Below are positions 1 to 19,107 of a stretch of 64,000 nucleotides of DNA, piece after piece; within the stretch, counting starts at the first letter, position 1; each line of letters begins with the position of its first letter. The stretch is from Polytrichum commune (taxonomy: Eukaryota; Streptophyta; Polytrichopsida; Polytrichales; Polytrichaceae): NCBI GenBank assembly GCA_950295325.1, contig OX485803.1, positions 73,793,554 through 73,857,553 on the forward strand, in the 5' to 3' direction. The position numbers and the translations under genes were made by a program. The notes under the pieces were generated by a model that saw only the letters and a list, made by a program, of their open reading frames with translations, was not told the DNA's origin and did no database searches.

Positions 1-540
1 TATTTCGTGAAGCAATGGGGGCAAGGTGGTGAGGTTTTTGGAGGTGGGTTTGGAGGTGGGTTTAAGGTATCACCTCTCAACATTGAAACTCCATGGATTC
101 CATGTGTATTCCATCACACTTGTGGATTGCCCAACATTTTCCCACACATGACGCATTGGTACCGAAACCTATACACAAGGGTTATTACGCTATACACCTT
201 CAACCTATGTGGTGCTTATAAGTTTGTAGTTTGGGCATTGGTTTTGCCCTACAACTATGCATTATCATTGGTTTGTGGACCTTCATTATTGCACTCCACC
301 TCCTTTGCAGTATTTCCCTAAATGGCCATATTGGCTAGACCTGCAACCCACTTAGGATTGACATCTTGTTGAATCTCTATGCCAACACTAGAACTAGTGT
401 GTGAAGACGCTGATAAAGTGAATGTTCAATTGGTTATTTGCATTTTTTTTATTGTCTACAAAGCCATTCTCTTTCCGAAGGCCTTTATACTAAAAGTGGT
501 TGTGCATTTTTTTCCGTAAGAGCGGTAACAATCTAGTCCA

Positions 541-3500
541 CACGTCTTCCAACCATGCAACTTCTATCTCACCTTAGCATTGATTTTAGAGACCCATGGT
601 ACCCTTCAATAGTTGCATTTGTATCATGGCCAACATAAGGTAGGTTCTAGTAACTTACCACCCACATGTGAGCCTTACTTTGTCATTGTTTTTGCATGTA
701 ATCCCAAAAGTCTATTTCTTCATGGTATTTTTTGCTCAACTCGTCTAGCTTATCTTTTGCCCAAGTTGTTGATTTAAAACCATTAGGTGAAGTCTTATCA
801 TGCATCATGAGACCCAACTCTCAAAACACCTTTGCACGTCATACAATATCTTTAATATTGTAACAAGAATGTTTTTGCCATGCACGACGAACATGCCACA
901 AACATAGGAAAATTGGAATTTTGGGCCTTGTTTATATGAAACATGGCAAAGATCAACCATGTCAACATAACCACATTTCTTGAGTAACGGCTTTCACAAC
1001 GAAATAGAATAACACAAAACAACGAATGTGAGATAAATGAGTGGAATATATGTTTGCAAGTATTTGACTAACGAATAGGTTAGGTTAGAGATACATACAT
1101 TAGTGTATTTATCTCCCCCTGCACATAGTCTACGATAAATGCAAACAGTTTCCATTGTGGACAAATTGTTTCATATGTTGTTTCAATGATGCCATCCAAG
1201 GAATGGGGTATGCCTCCGCACATTATGACGTGAGAACCCATGCCACTAGAATTTTTTGATGCCATTCAGCAAATACCATGAGTGTGTAAAATATGAACTA
1301 GAGAGTTGTAGTCAATGTCAGGGTATGATAGTTTCGTGACACTACATAAACAAAGTAGTGTCACTAGGATGAATGAAGAGTAAGATTTGCCAATTTGGTT
1401 ATACCAATAAACACTATCTTCAAATCATGTAAGAACACAATTTCACTAAAAGATGCGAAGAAGTGAACATACCTTCTTGTCATTAGTCTCAAACGTAGCG
1501 TCAATGGAAACACCTCCATTATGCCCACATTTAGCTATCATCTCTCTTTGCCATTTTGTTTGTATTTTTATGGTAAAGGGCATATTTTCCCCATTCAGTT
1601 GGCCATCAACTTGGATGGGTGAGGCCAAATCAGTCTTAGTGTAGTGGAAGATTTTATCTAGGTTCTTCTGGACCCACATGCGGACACTTTGAGTGTCGTT
1701 AGGGTGCAACATATATGTTTCTTTTGCTAGCTCACGGGTAATGTTACGAATGTCTTTTGGGATGATAAGTAGATCTTGAGTTATTTCTTTACCATCTGCC
1801 TCCCACTTTTGTAGAAATTTAAGGTGTTTCTTCATAATCTGGTGGACACCTTCATGCAAACATTTGTCAATGAATTCCTTCACAATTGAGGACAAATGGG
1901 CTGAGAAGGCGCCACAGTCACCGAACTTCATTCCACCATGAACCGCCAGTCCATCAATGTTCACATGTTTAAACTCAAAGATACAGATCTCTGAAATGTG
2001 AGGTGCATGCATGAGGCTCTTCATCGTAAAATGTGTTGTGCACCCCCATTTAATGGATAATTCCCATTTCTTTTGCAAGTTTCTTTTTTTTGGTGGAGGA
2101 GGAACTTCTATTTTCTTGACGAGTGCGTTACATTTATTATGTAGTGCTCCTTTTGTCTACTCATGTTTAAGCATTGGTTCTTTGTCGTTTAATACAAATG
2201 TCCATGCGACCTCCATCGCAATGTCACAGTGTACATAATTTTCCTTGCCCACTACAGAGGATTCCGCACGGACTATGGAGTTGACACAATACAATCCAAA
2301 ACAACATTGCTAGAGTTATTAGGGTCATAACAACGATGGTAGTCCAATTCAACTGTAGAGAACGTATGTTTGTCAACGGTCTTCCCAACACTAGCGCAAC
2401 AAACAAGGAATGTTGTAACACTGAGGTCGTCCAACTTGGTTGCCAAGATACTGCCACCATTGGCCCCATTTTGCAATGTATTACTAATTGCGTTTGAGGT
2501 AACATGGTCTATACTAATAGAAGTAATGTCACCTTGTGCAGACTTGCATAACATAGTGAGAAGGGGTCTTAAACCCTGAAACAAGGAATCCTCCTCTTTG
2601 TCGACATTGTCTTTGTAAATAATTTTTTGTCACGGATGGCTTTCGCGGAATTGTAGCCTTTTGTGAAAGACTTTCGAGCAGTTGTAAATTTGTTGAGATT
2701 TGGAAGCTTCTTCTTCATTGGGGCGTAAGTAAACCCGCACGAATCTATAGCATTGTCCACTAAAGGGTCGACTATGTATTTCTCACACTCAGGAGATATG
2801 CATTTTCTGCCTTTCTCCAAAGGGCATTTTGGCGGATTATTTTGGAAAGAGGTTCGAGCTGCAGGGCCCTCCCGGGTACATCAATAACTGTATCATTAGA
2901 GGCATAGCTACAATATGTGGTCCCATGACATTGATTATCAAGTGCAAGTTCGATGTTCTTGTTATTTGGCCCTTTCTTGCATATGGGCTTCACATGCACC
3001 TCGCAATCATCCTCGTTATCTGGTGGAATTTCCAATTTCTTCTTCCTCGGGGCCCTCTTTTGGACTAGTTTCGCAAGAACCTATCACCACCGCTATTTGG
3101 TATTGGAGGAAGATAACTAATAGTGCCATGATCGACTTTGGAACATTGATTTTCAAGTATGACCACGTCTTTTATTTTGCGAGGATTTTATTTATTTATA
3201 TTTTTTTCCTAACCTATTTGGCATGGGCTTTAATGGGAGGATGAGGCACTCCTATGGCATAATATGAAGCTCCTAGACAATGGCCTTCGTCAACAACCAT
3301 GTTTCTTAGAAGGTCATATCTTTTTCCGTCTTGGAATGATTGACACTTCTTTTTCAATAGAAGGTTTTGCATTGAGATCAAGTGTCACGAGAGATTTTGC
3401 AATGGCCTTAGCTTTGAACTCCCTAGGTGGTTTCTTTTTTCCAGAAGGGCGCCAAGACATTATTGATCGCTGTAATGATTTTCGCAATGGAAATTGTTTT

Positions 3501-3640
3501 CCTAGTTTTGGGCAAGAGATCAAAAGTAATGTCTTCAATTATGTGGGAATGATCCTTGGGACCATACTTGCAATGCCACTTGCGTACAACAAAATTTTTG
3601 TGAGAATGACACGAGAATGCAAAAACCGAAGTTGATTGCT
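541..3640 (-). pseudogene. Decayed MULE-type transposase remnant
   Basis: The minus strand carries pieces of a Mutator-like (MULE/FAR1-SWIM style) transposase in several frames. From 5' to 3': a basic N-terminal part (about 3640-3310), a spacer (3035-2570), an open block at 2078-1446 ending in SIDATFETN, which resembles the first DDE aspartate block (DATFGTN) of these enzymes, then WHVRRAWQK near 875-900, and ATIEGYHGSLKSML near 575-630, which matches the conserved C-terminal NxxxExxHxxLK region. Frameshifts and stops separate the blocks, so it cannot encode a full enzyme. No terminal inverted repeats or target duplication were found and the left end may run off the window. The family is inferred from motif order; an intron-containing host-domesticated gene is less likely given the stops. 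Confidence 0.6.
1446..2078 (-). pseudogene. MULE transposase fragment with DATF block
   Basis: This is the longest uninterrupted piece (210 codons) of the transposase remnant. It contains a helical region with IPKDIRNI and QSVRMWVQKN, then SIDATFETN near its C-terminus, where family members usually have the first catalytic Asp in DATFGTN. The frame ends shortly after, where the family would continue into the rest of the DDE domain; that continuation is found displaced at 541-1000. It should be read as part of the larger remnant. Confidence 0.55.
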
Positions 3641-4900
3641 TGAAATAAAGATGGAAAACTCACCGTGCAAAATCTATAGCAATCCATGGACCTTCTTTGG
3701 CATGATTGGGTTGCTTATGGTTCTCCTTTGTCTCTTGATACAAACTTTGTGTTCCATCTTTCCCGCATTGCATACCCATAATGAAACCTGACACACGACT
3801 CGTGGGGATATAACATTGCAGTATAACGGAATTGCGTCCATGTTTTCCATGACGGACCTTAAATTCTATCGCCCAAATGAGATTTCTTCGCCCAAACGCG
3901 GCTGTTGGAGGATGTTGAACGGAGTGTTCAATGTTGGCAAAGATTTGGAGACCAAATTCATTGAGTTTGGGCTTCTCCTGGTACTAAAGGTTTGTTCCAA
4001 AGTTATAGTCCACATCAACATTGAATTTAGTGACCCCCCGACAACCCTCTATGCGTCATATGGGGTACGTATTCCGGCATTGCAGTATTCTGACGACTCG
4101 GGTGTTCGCAGTGTTCCATACTACATGTTATGCACACAGTAAAGTGACAATCATAATATGTAATATGCACGTAACCAAACACATGAGTAAAATTGCAATC
4201 TACCACAAAATTGTTCTAGAACTATAATCCATATCCATATGAATACACAACCTGTACACGGGCATTCAAAGATCTTCAAATCACTATTTGCTTGCATGTG
4301 TGCAATGTATGAGAATGTTGTATTCCACTATCCACCATTTTTCCCTTCATAACAACAATGCCACAAACATGGCAAATCACCACAAAATACTTTCAATTGT
4401 TGTCTAGATTTACACTGAGATGTCCGGAATCACCTAAATGTATGAATATGAATAAAACCTTAAGACATGCATTTAAGATTCTTTAACAATGGTTGATATT
4501 TTCTATTTAATGCATTTTATTTGGGTAGCATTGATTACACACTATCACAACAACCATGGCCACTTTGCAAAGCAAGTCTTTTGAAAAGTTCAGAATGTGG
4601 ACATTTTGAACTTTCAAAAGTTTGATGTGGTAGAAATTTTTAAAAGCTTCATAATGGCATGAACACTGTTTTCATGAGGGCTCACAAAATATGCGAATCA
4701 ATAAAATCATGTTACAAATACATCATGCTATGGGACACCTAGTTACTTATTCTCGATAATATCCCAACCGAAAATGCTTAAAAGGCTGAACAATTCTAAG
4801 TTAATAATAACTTGCGTGATCTAAACATCTATATAATTAGATTTGACAATTGTTTACTTGATGTGAAAGAGCAAATTGCCAAATTTTAGCTAGCTATGAA
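3641..4900. other. No gene recognised; AT-rich flank of the MULE remnant
   Basis: No open frame here resembles a known protein and no RNA gene was recognised. The part up to about 4.2 kb could be the 5' non-coding end of the transposase remnant, but no terminal repeat was found to delimit it. Confidence 0.4.
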
Positions 4901-4901
4901 C

Positions 4902-5919
4902 GAACCTTTAGGCATGTCATTTCAACACGGCTCACATGTAGACATTTAGGGGTTACCGTAGTTTAATAGCATGTTCGGCACAAAATAATTCTAAAAATAG
5001 ATACCTAAACTTTTGGAATATTATTGGCATTTTTTGCCGAATATAAAATTAATTATTTTTCAAAATTGCCAAAAAGTAAGAAATTTTTACTTCTCACTAG
5101 AGTTTTACTTACAGTGGAAGCATATGTGAATTTTGAAAGAGAGAAGGTGCTCCTTTTGTAATCAAGCTCACTTACATTAGTCCACAAAGAATATGGGTTA
5201 AGAAGTAGCAAGACTCTAGGTGAGGCTTTTCAAATGTGTTGTACACAAATTTTTGGAGTCCAATTGAGCATAGAAGATGAAGTTTTATAGAATTTTGTCC
5301 AACTAACAAAAGTTCAGAAATCAATCCTTCTTCCACCTCCAACAAGTTTTGTGTCAAAATAAGTCTTTATGCAAAAGATATGGACAAAACATTGCAGCCG
5401 TGTAAAGATCAAAAAATTAAAATGCGTTCATAACAGTTTTTCGGAGCTCATTTGTGCATAGAAGATCAACTTTTTTGGAATTCTGTTGGTCTAAGAAAAG
5501 TTTGGAAATCAAGTAATCTTTCACCTCCAACAAATTTTATGTCATTTGAAGACTCTATGCAAAAGTTATGCGTGTTATAAAAATGAAGTCTAACTAGGTG
5601 CTTCACCTCAAAGTTTACATATCCCATATGCATTGTTGAACACAACTCCACTCTACTTGCATAAAGCACAGAGCATTCTCAACTCTTCACTCACATCTTA
5701 CTTGTCATTCAATCCAAGAGAGATGTACAAGATATAAGCTTAAATAGAAAATTAAAAATGAATTTAAGCTGAATTTTTAAAAATTAAAGGAGAAAATTGC
5801 CGAAAATACGAAAATACTATTTTTAGGTGCCGAACCTACTTTTTGAACTTTAATTAAATATTAGGCAGCAAGTTGCCGAACCTGCTAGTAAACTACGGTA
5901 GTAAAGTTACTAAAGGTTC
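4902..5919. mobile_element. Non-autonomous TIR element, about 1.0 kb
   Basis: The left end (4902 GAACCTTTAG; 4953 TACCGTAGTTTAATAGCA then TGTTCGGCA) and the reverse complement of the right end (5919-5873: GAACCTTTAG, TACCGTAGTTTACTAGCA, GGTTCGGCA) match in the same order. The left arm carries about 20 extra bases between the two blocks. The interior is AT-rich and holds a tandem duplication (about 5250-5395 and 5437-5580). There is no transposase frame. No clean target duplication was seen, so the superfamily is not assigned. Confidence 0.55.
5250..5580. repeat. Two diverged tandem copies, period about 187 bp
   Basis: The blocks starting TTTTTGGAGTCCA (5250) and TTTTTCGGAGCTCA (5437) share many colinear words: CATAGAAGAT, GGAATT or AGAATT, CACCTCCAACAA and ATGCAAAAG. 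They lie inside the TIR element, so the duplication probably happened within the transposon. Confidence 0.5.
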
Positions 5920-6099
5920 TCAAACTACAATAAATAGTCGTATTATTATTGACATTATTATTATTATTGACCATAATAATTTTCTAGAGCCGACGGTAAT
6001 TCTCATAGTTAAATGAAGCCAATACCCGGGGACCATGGATCACAGAATGTACTGGTTGATCTTTAGATACCCGGGTAACTGTGTATCAGGTTGACACCC

Positions 6100-6108
6100 A
6101 AACCCTAA
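6100..6108 (+). promoter_or_regulatory. Telo-box AAACCCTAA, upstream copy
   Basis: AAACCCTAA followed directly by GC and CT dinucleotide tracts. In plant promoters, telo-boxes near pyrimidine-rich tracts are common in genes for translation and ribosome biogenesis, which fits a CDC48C/NVL gene. This is a motif match only; function is inferred. Confidence 0.45.
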
Positions 6109-6488
6109 TTGCGCGCGCGCGCTCTCGCTCTTGCTCTCCCCATCTCTCTCTCTCTCTTCTCGCCTTCTCGGGCACCACGAATGCTTTTCTGCGAGGTCCA
6201 GAACGGCCGATTTTCGATGTAGAGCCGCATGAATTGCACCGGCAAACTGATTCATGTTGTCTGACACGCTTGGAAAAACCATTGCTGCGAATTGTTGAGG
6301 AAAAGAGGGCTAGGACAATGAGGCATTAATCCGAGGAAAGGCTTGCAGAGGGAAGCTACGATACCGATACCCGGTGACCACCACGAATCACGGAGTCTCG
6401 TAGTAAAGGAAACCAATACCCGGGGGATGACAGTGTGTACCGGGTGAGGGAGATACATGGGGTACCTTTGAATCAGGGCTGGAGACTC

Positions 6489-6497
6489 AAACCCTAA
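6489..6497 (+). promoter_or_regulatory. Telo-box AAACCCTAA, gene-proximal copy
   Basis: Second AAACCCTAA, about 190 bases before the CDC48C start codon, followed by a CT repeat at about 6500-6520. It is the counterpart of the motif in the upstream duplicate. Motif match only. Confidence 0.5.
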
Positions 6498-6685
6498 TTG
6501 CTCTCTCTCTCTCTCGTCTAGTTCCCCTTCTCAGGCACTACCGATGCACTTTTGCGAAGTCCAGAACAGCCGAATTTCGATGTAGAGCCACCCAATTGCA
6601 CTCGTAAACCGATTGTCATGTTGTCTGACACGCTTGGAAAAATCATTGTTGCGAAATTTTGAGGGAAAGAGAGCCGTGGACAATA

Positions 6686-14484
<7,799 letters not shown>

Positions 14485-17400
14485 GTAGTTTTGACTTGTC
14501 CATAATGGAATCGACATTCATTACAGTTGCGGCACCAGAATTGTGCTCTGTGTATTGGAATTCACGTCAAGAGAAGTCATCAAGGGTTGAAGTTTCTCCA
14601 CATTCCTTTTGGAAACTTCATGCAGGCAGAACCGACAATCAGGATATAATCATGAACTAAAGAGGATGGTCAAAAGTGGTATGAAATTGCTGACTCGTAA
14701 GTCATAAATGCTTGTCACATACATGAAAGCTTTTGGAGCAGGCCCAGGTTCTGGAAACTTGATGTAGGCCTACTTGAGGGGACATAGTGGAGGAGGGATT
14801 CTTATCACTAGTCTAAGACCTAGTCCTGTCAATTGTGGGGGCTTTAGTTGTTGTGTACGGATTGGTCACTCTGTACTCTGGAGACAATTATGTGGCTAAT
14901 GTGCTGGACTGGGGTAGGTAAATAGCCCAACACCGGGTCCTTTTGGTGGCCAAAATTTTGTGAGAAAGCTCACAATGTAGACCTCATATCTAGATTGTTC
15001 ATCTGAGAAGATGCTATGTAGCATCTCTGAACAATATAAGTGCGGTACACATAAGAGTCATATGAGGTAAAGATTCATACGAGGGTATTACACTTTGTGT
15101 ATGTTTTCTTGAAGGTCTCTGTATACATTTAGAAAGACCTTCACCAGGCACGTTTTTCTGAACTCTTCTGCGAATGCCTAGTTGTTGTTTGGACTAATTC
15201 AATGATGGGCTCATTTTCAAAGATCAGATGTCTATATTTTCATGATACATATCAGGCTATTCTGGGACTTGGGTGTGTTTCTGCAAGTTCCTCAGCTTTA
15301 TAAGTGACGTTCTTAGGCCAATCTCAGGCTCAAGTATTCAGTTTTTGGAAAAGCAATGTGGCCAAAACTTTAGGACTTCTCCTTCAAGTGTCCTTTCACA
15401 ATGGATTTTAGAAGGGTGTGTTACTCTTGCTACATAATCGTTGGTTTTAGTTCTTGTTAAACTTCCAAATTATATTGCAGACTTAGTTGGGCAAATCAGC
15501 TAGGGGCATAGTAACAATAATAACATTCGCTTCTATTAAGCTCCAGATGTGGATTCACTTGCGATGTGAAAACTATTCTATGGGTGGCTCCCCAATTTGG
15601 ACGGTTTTCCAGCTTCACATCACTGTTCCTCAAAACATGTGTGCTGAGAATAATTTTTGTTTCTCCCCCATCCATCAAACTCATGTAAAATGAAAAGATG
15701 ATTTGAGTTAGAGAATTCGTTTTTCAAAACAAACTTGCCTTGTTAACAAATCCAATGGATTGGTATGTTGTTTCTCTTATGCATGAAATTCTGATTTTGT
15801 AAGCACAAAAGCATGTCCACTGGGATATAGTGAGCCCAAACAACCACCCATCCCAGTGTATTTTGCACATGAGGCTCCCTTTGAAAGTACAGCATAATAT
15901 CCTAGCTTCTTCACATGAGTGGACCTGCAGATAATGTCGGAACCACAAACCTTCGTGAGAGAATTATTGCATACAGTCATACTTCTCATCCTTTAAATGA
16001 GAACCCCCTGAATCATACATAGCCGAATTATTACTTGAGTGTTGCTTTGATTGGATAAATGAATATGAGTTTCATAGCTTTATAGAAAGAAAGAAAGAAA
16101 ACTTTTAAGAAAAGAGAGAGTTGAAAATCATCTTGTTAATATCCTTGTTGCTTTATTCAAATTAGGGAATTTCGGAACTAAGTTGAAGTTCAAAGGTTTT
16201 AAACACTTCAAGGTTCATCAAAAGAATTGCCAAGTGAGTTTTACTTTTTCATGCAAGATGATGTAAAACTTTACTAATTTCAAGTGTGAAAAAATAATGA
16301 AATAATAATACAATATGGTAAAACAATAGACTTTGCCTTGCAGGAAACATCTTCGATATTCACCTGCAACCCACCCTTTGGCTTATTACTAGGCATTTAG
16401 AGATTTATTCATTTCTTACTTTGATATATCTTCTCCAAATATTATTAAATTTCATGAAAGTCATTAATATCGATGCATTTGATTTTAAAGGTCTCTATGA
16501 TGTGATCTATAAGACATTAATAAATACTAAAATGAAATATAAGTGCAAGGACTTGACAATGAAAACTAACCTAAAAGCTTGACCCTAGAACCAAAACCCT
16601 AAGAACCCTTAATCATGTGTTAAGGCAATTATTATGCATTCATACATGGCCTAGACCCTATAGGAACCCTATAATCTTCTGTAATACCCTAAACCTTAAA
16701 CCCTAAATCCTTATGTAATATTCTAAAGTGATTTCACTCTAATATGCTAGAGTAGTAATGTTGAAATTAATCAAGACATGGTAACTAAACACATTAGCCA
16801 ATAGCCTTGAGTTATAAGAAATGGAGTGAGTATTTAAATGATTAATGGACAAGAGAGTGAGAACGTAAATTAAACCTGGAATTAAATATGATAAACTAAT
16901 GAACCATGCCATGATTCATCAACTTGTATATGTGGTTTGTCTATGGTTACAATTCATGGATAACATAATAACTCTGGCCAAGACTATATAAAAGACAATT
17001 TCCAGATGTTCGGAGTCGGGGTTTTGCCATATTGTCTTTCATTCCTTTATTGGTTACATCCATATGTACATGAATTAAATTTGTTGCTTTGCCGAGCTGA
17101 GCAACAAAGACAAAAAAATGCCGACAAATAGTACAACTAAGATCATGTTTAATCAAAGAAGATTGAAAATAAAGTGAAAATAATTGCACTGCAATTTTGA
17201 TTTGCATTAATATATATATAATGATCCAAGACTATTGCTGATAGCAAAGTGCCCTTGGCTTTGGTGATAAGACTCAAATGTGATACTTATGCAAGACTAT
17301 TGCCAATGGTTGTGCCTATGTTTGTGCACTGCACTTGGTCCAATAAAATGAACTCACTGCTAGGCTATAGCTTGGGTAATTAGTGTAAGAATGAGTGACT

Positions 17401-17690
17401 TCCACTAAATGCAAGTACTATGATTGAGTGACTTCGAAATCATTATGTTAACTCGTATGAATTGGAACTCTAGAACCCAAAGTAACATGAAATAACACTA
17501 GGATTGTCCTCATAAAACTTATATGTAACACCTACATGTTACATGAATCATCTTTTTAGTCTTCCTTGATTGTTTGCTTGGTTTTTGTTGTATCCAAAAT
17601 CCTAACTACAATCCCATAGAATGCATAATATAATTCCTCAACATTCTACAACCAATACACGGTTTTTCACATAAATCACACCAAAGCCCG
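14485..17690. other. 3' flank of CDC48C and intergenic DNA; no gene recognised
   Basis: The first few hundred bases probably contain the CDC48C 3'UTR, but no poly(A) site is certain. The rest is AT-rich. A GAAAG-type microsatellite lies at about 16085-16100 and a few scattered CCCTAAA words at 16580-16720. No open frame of note and no RNA gene was seen. Confidence 0.5.
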
Positions 17691-18179
17691 AGCTCAACAA
17701 TAACATCAACACCAAACCGACAAACAAACATATACTTAGATCCCATCACAAGCCTCACATGAAACTGCGGGCACTTGAGCACAAGCCTTCAAGACATCCA
17801 CCAACTCACCATCATAAATAATATTCCATCTTTACTTCTATTTATACATGAAACACAAATTCCCAAAGACAAACTCATAAGATATATAAATATGCAATTT
17901 CCATTACATTAGATTATATACAACAATACATTGGATACACTCACATACTTTCAACGCCCTTACATACAATTCGCCCATCAAGAGGAAGACTTAGTACTAT
18001 GACACAAAAATCAATCTCATTCTTCAGTATTATCATCAAAATAACAACTTCTATTGAAGTCACCCTTGTCTACACTTTATTACACTAGCAAATAAACCTT
18101 TCATCCCCATAGTAATAATCCACTTGTATGTGCCAACACACGAAGAAAACATACACATAATCCTTGACATTCAACAAAT

Positions 18180-18845
18180 AATTGAACAAACCCTAATTAC
18201 CCACTCAACACAATCCTCATAGGGGACTTTAACCGAGACATATTCCTCATTGGACGCTATAACCAACACTCCTTAACTCAACCAACGAATGAAGACAAAG
18301 AATGTCAAATTTTTACATCCAACCTCCAACTTAGACCAATGCTGAACACATCAACATTTTCAAGACAAGAAGGACCCAATTATAACCACACTAGCGTCGT
18401 AGACAAGTTTTCTATCCCCAACACCCCACTCAATGTACCACGTATGTCGCACCAACACGCAATTAGATGTCAATTCAAAACTCTTCCCAATAACCCTCCA
18501 CCTCCCACCCAATTCATAGTGCGTAGACCTCTTGCATCTCCAACCAACACAAACCCCCCAATTCATATACCCCATACTGGAAACTAATATCCAAGCTTTC
18601 TTTACTAATTTCAACGAACTAGACTTCATCAACATCCAACAACTTATATCAAACTATTACAAGAAGTCACAAACATTGAAGGAATTCCCCAGACCGGATA
18701 GTATCTCCAACGATCTCCTAAAAGCTCTACTAGGTAACTTTCATGATATGATGTCCCTATTCTTCCTACAATGCTACCACCAGAAAACAATGCTTACTCA
18801 ATGGAAACATAGCATCACCATACTCCTCCAAAAGAAGAAAAACTT
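18180..18845 (+). pseudogene. LINE 5' fragment: AP-endonuclease C-part and RT N-part
   Basis: Plus-strand remnant in shifted frames. IGDFNRDIF near 18215-18245 is the GDFN block of apurinic-like LINE endonucleases. It is followed by a frame at 18339-18587 that includes NYNHTSVVDKF, and then 18600-18845 reads like the N-terminal part of a LINE reverse transcriptase (PDSISNDLLKALL, then WKHSITILLQKKK, matching the usual W..S.I.LLYKK block). The RT core is missing to the right, where sequence of the opposite-strand LINE begins at about 18850. It is likely the 5' part of the plus-strand LINE that resumes at 23.14 kb. Confidence 0.6.
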
Positions 18846-19107
18846 CGGTCTCCGGAGGAGACCGACGTGAATGAAGTGTCTGTTCGATCCTCCTCCAATC
18901 CGATGCCCACAGGACAAAGGTATGGAGGTAAAGATCTACTCCTCCCTTTCGAGAGTAGACACTATAGTCACCAGTTACTAGTAACAAGAACCAAAATGGT
19001 TAGTTTTTAGGGGGGGATTGTTAGTATGGTTTGGGTCGCCAAGTCTCTAGTGCATTTATTAGTGGATGGAGTAGAGTGGCTTAGTTACCAAAGTTTTATG
19101 GCTTTGT

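Noticed and set aside
7-321. 104-codon plus-strand frame at the left edge
   Set aside because: Gly-rich start and Cys/Phe/Leu-rich remainder look like translated non-coding DNA; no family recognised.
16580-16720. Several CCCTAAA/CCCTA words suggesting interstitial telomere repeat
   Set aside because: The words are few and irregularly spaced, with no tandem array.
19005-19030. AGGGGGGGATTGTTAG resembling a Copia polypurine tract and LTR start
   Set aside because: No integrase, Copia RT or matching second LTR is present; the sequence lies in the 3' tail of the minus-strand LINE copy.
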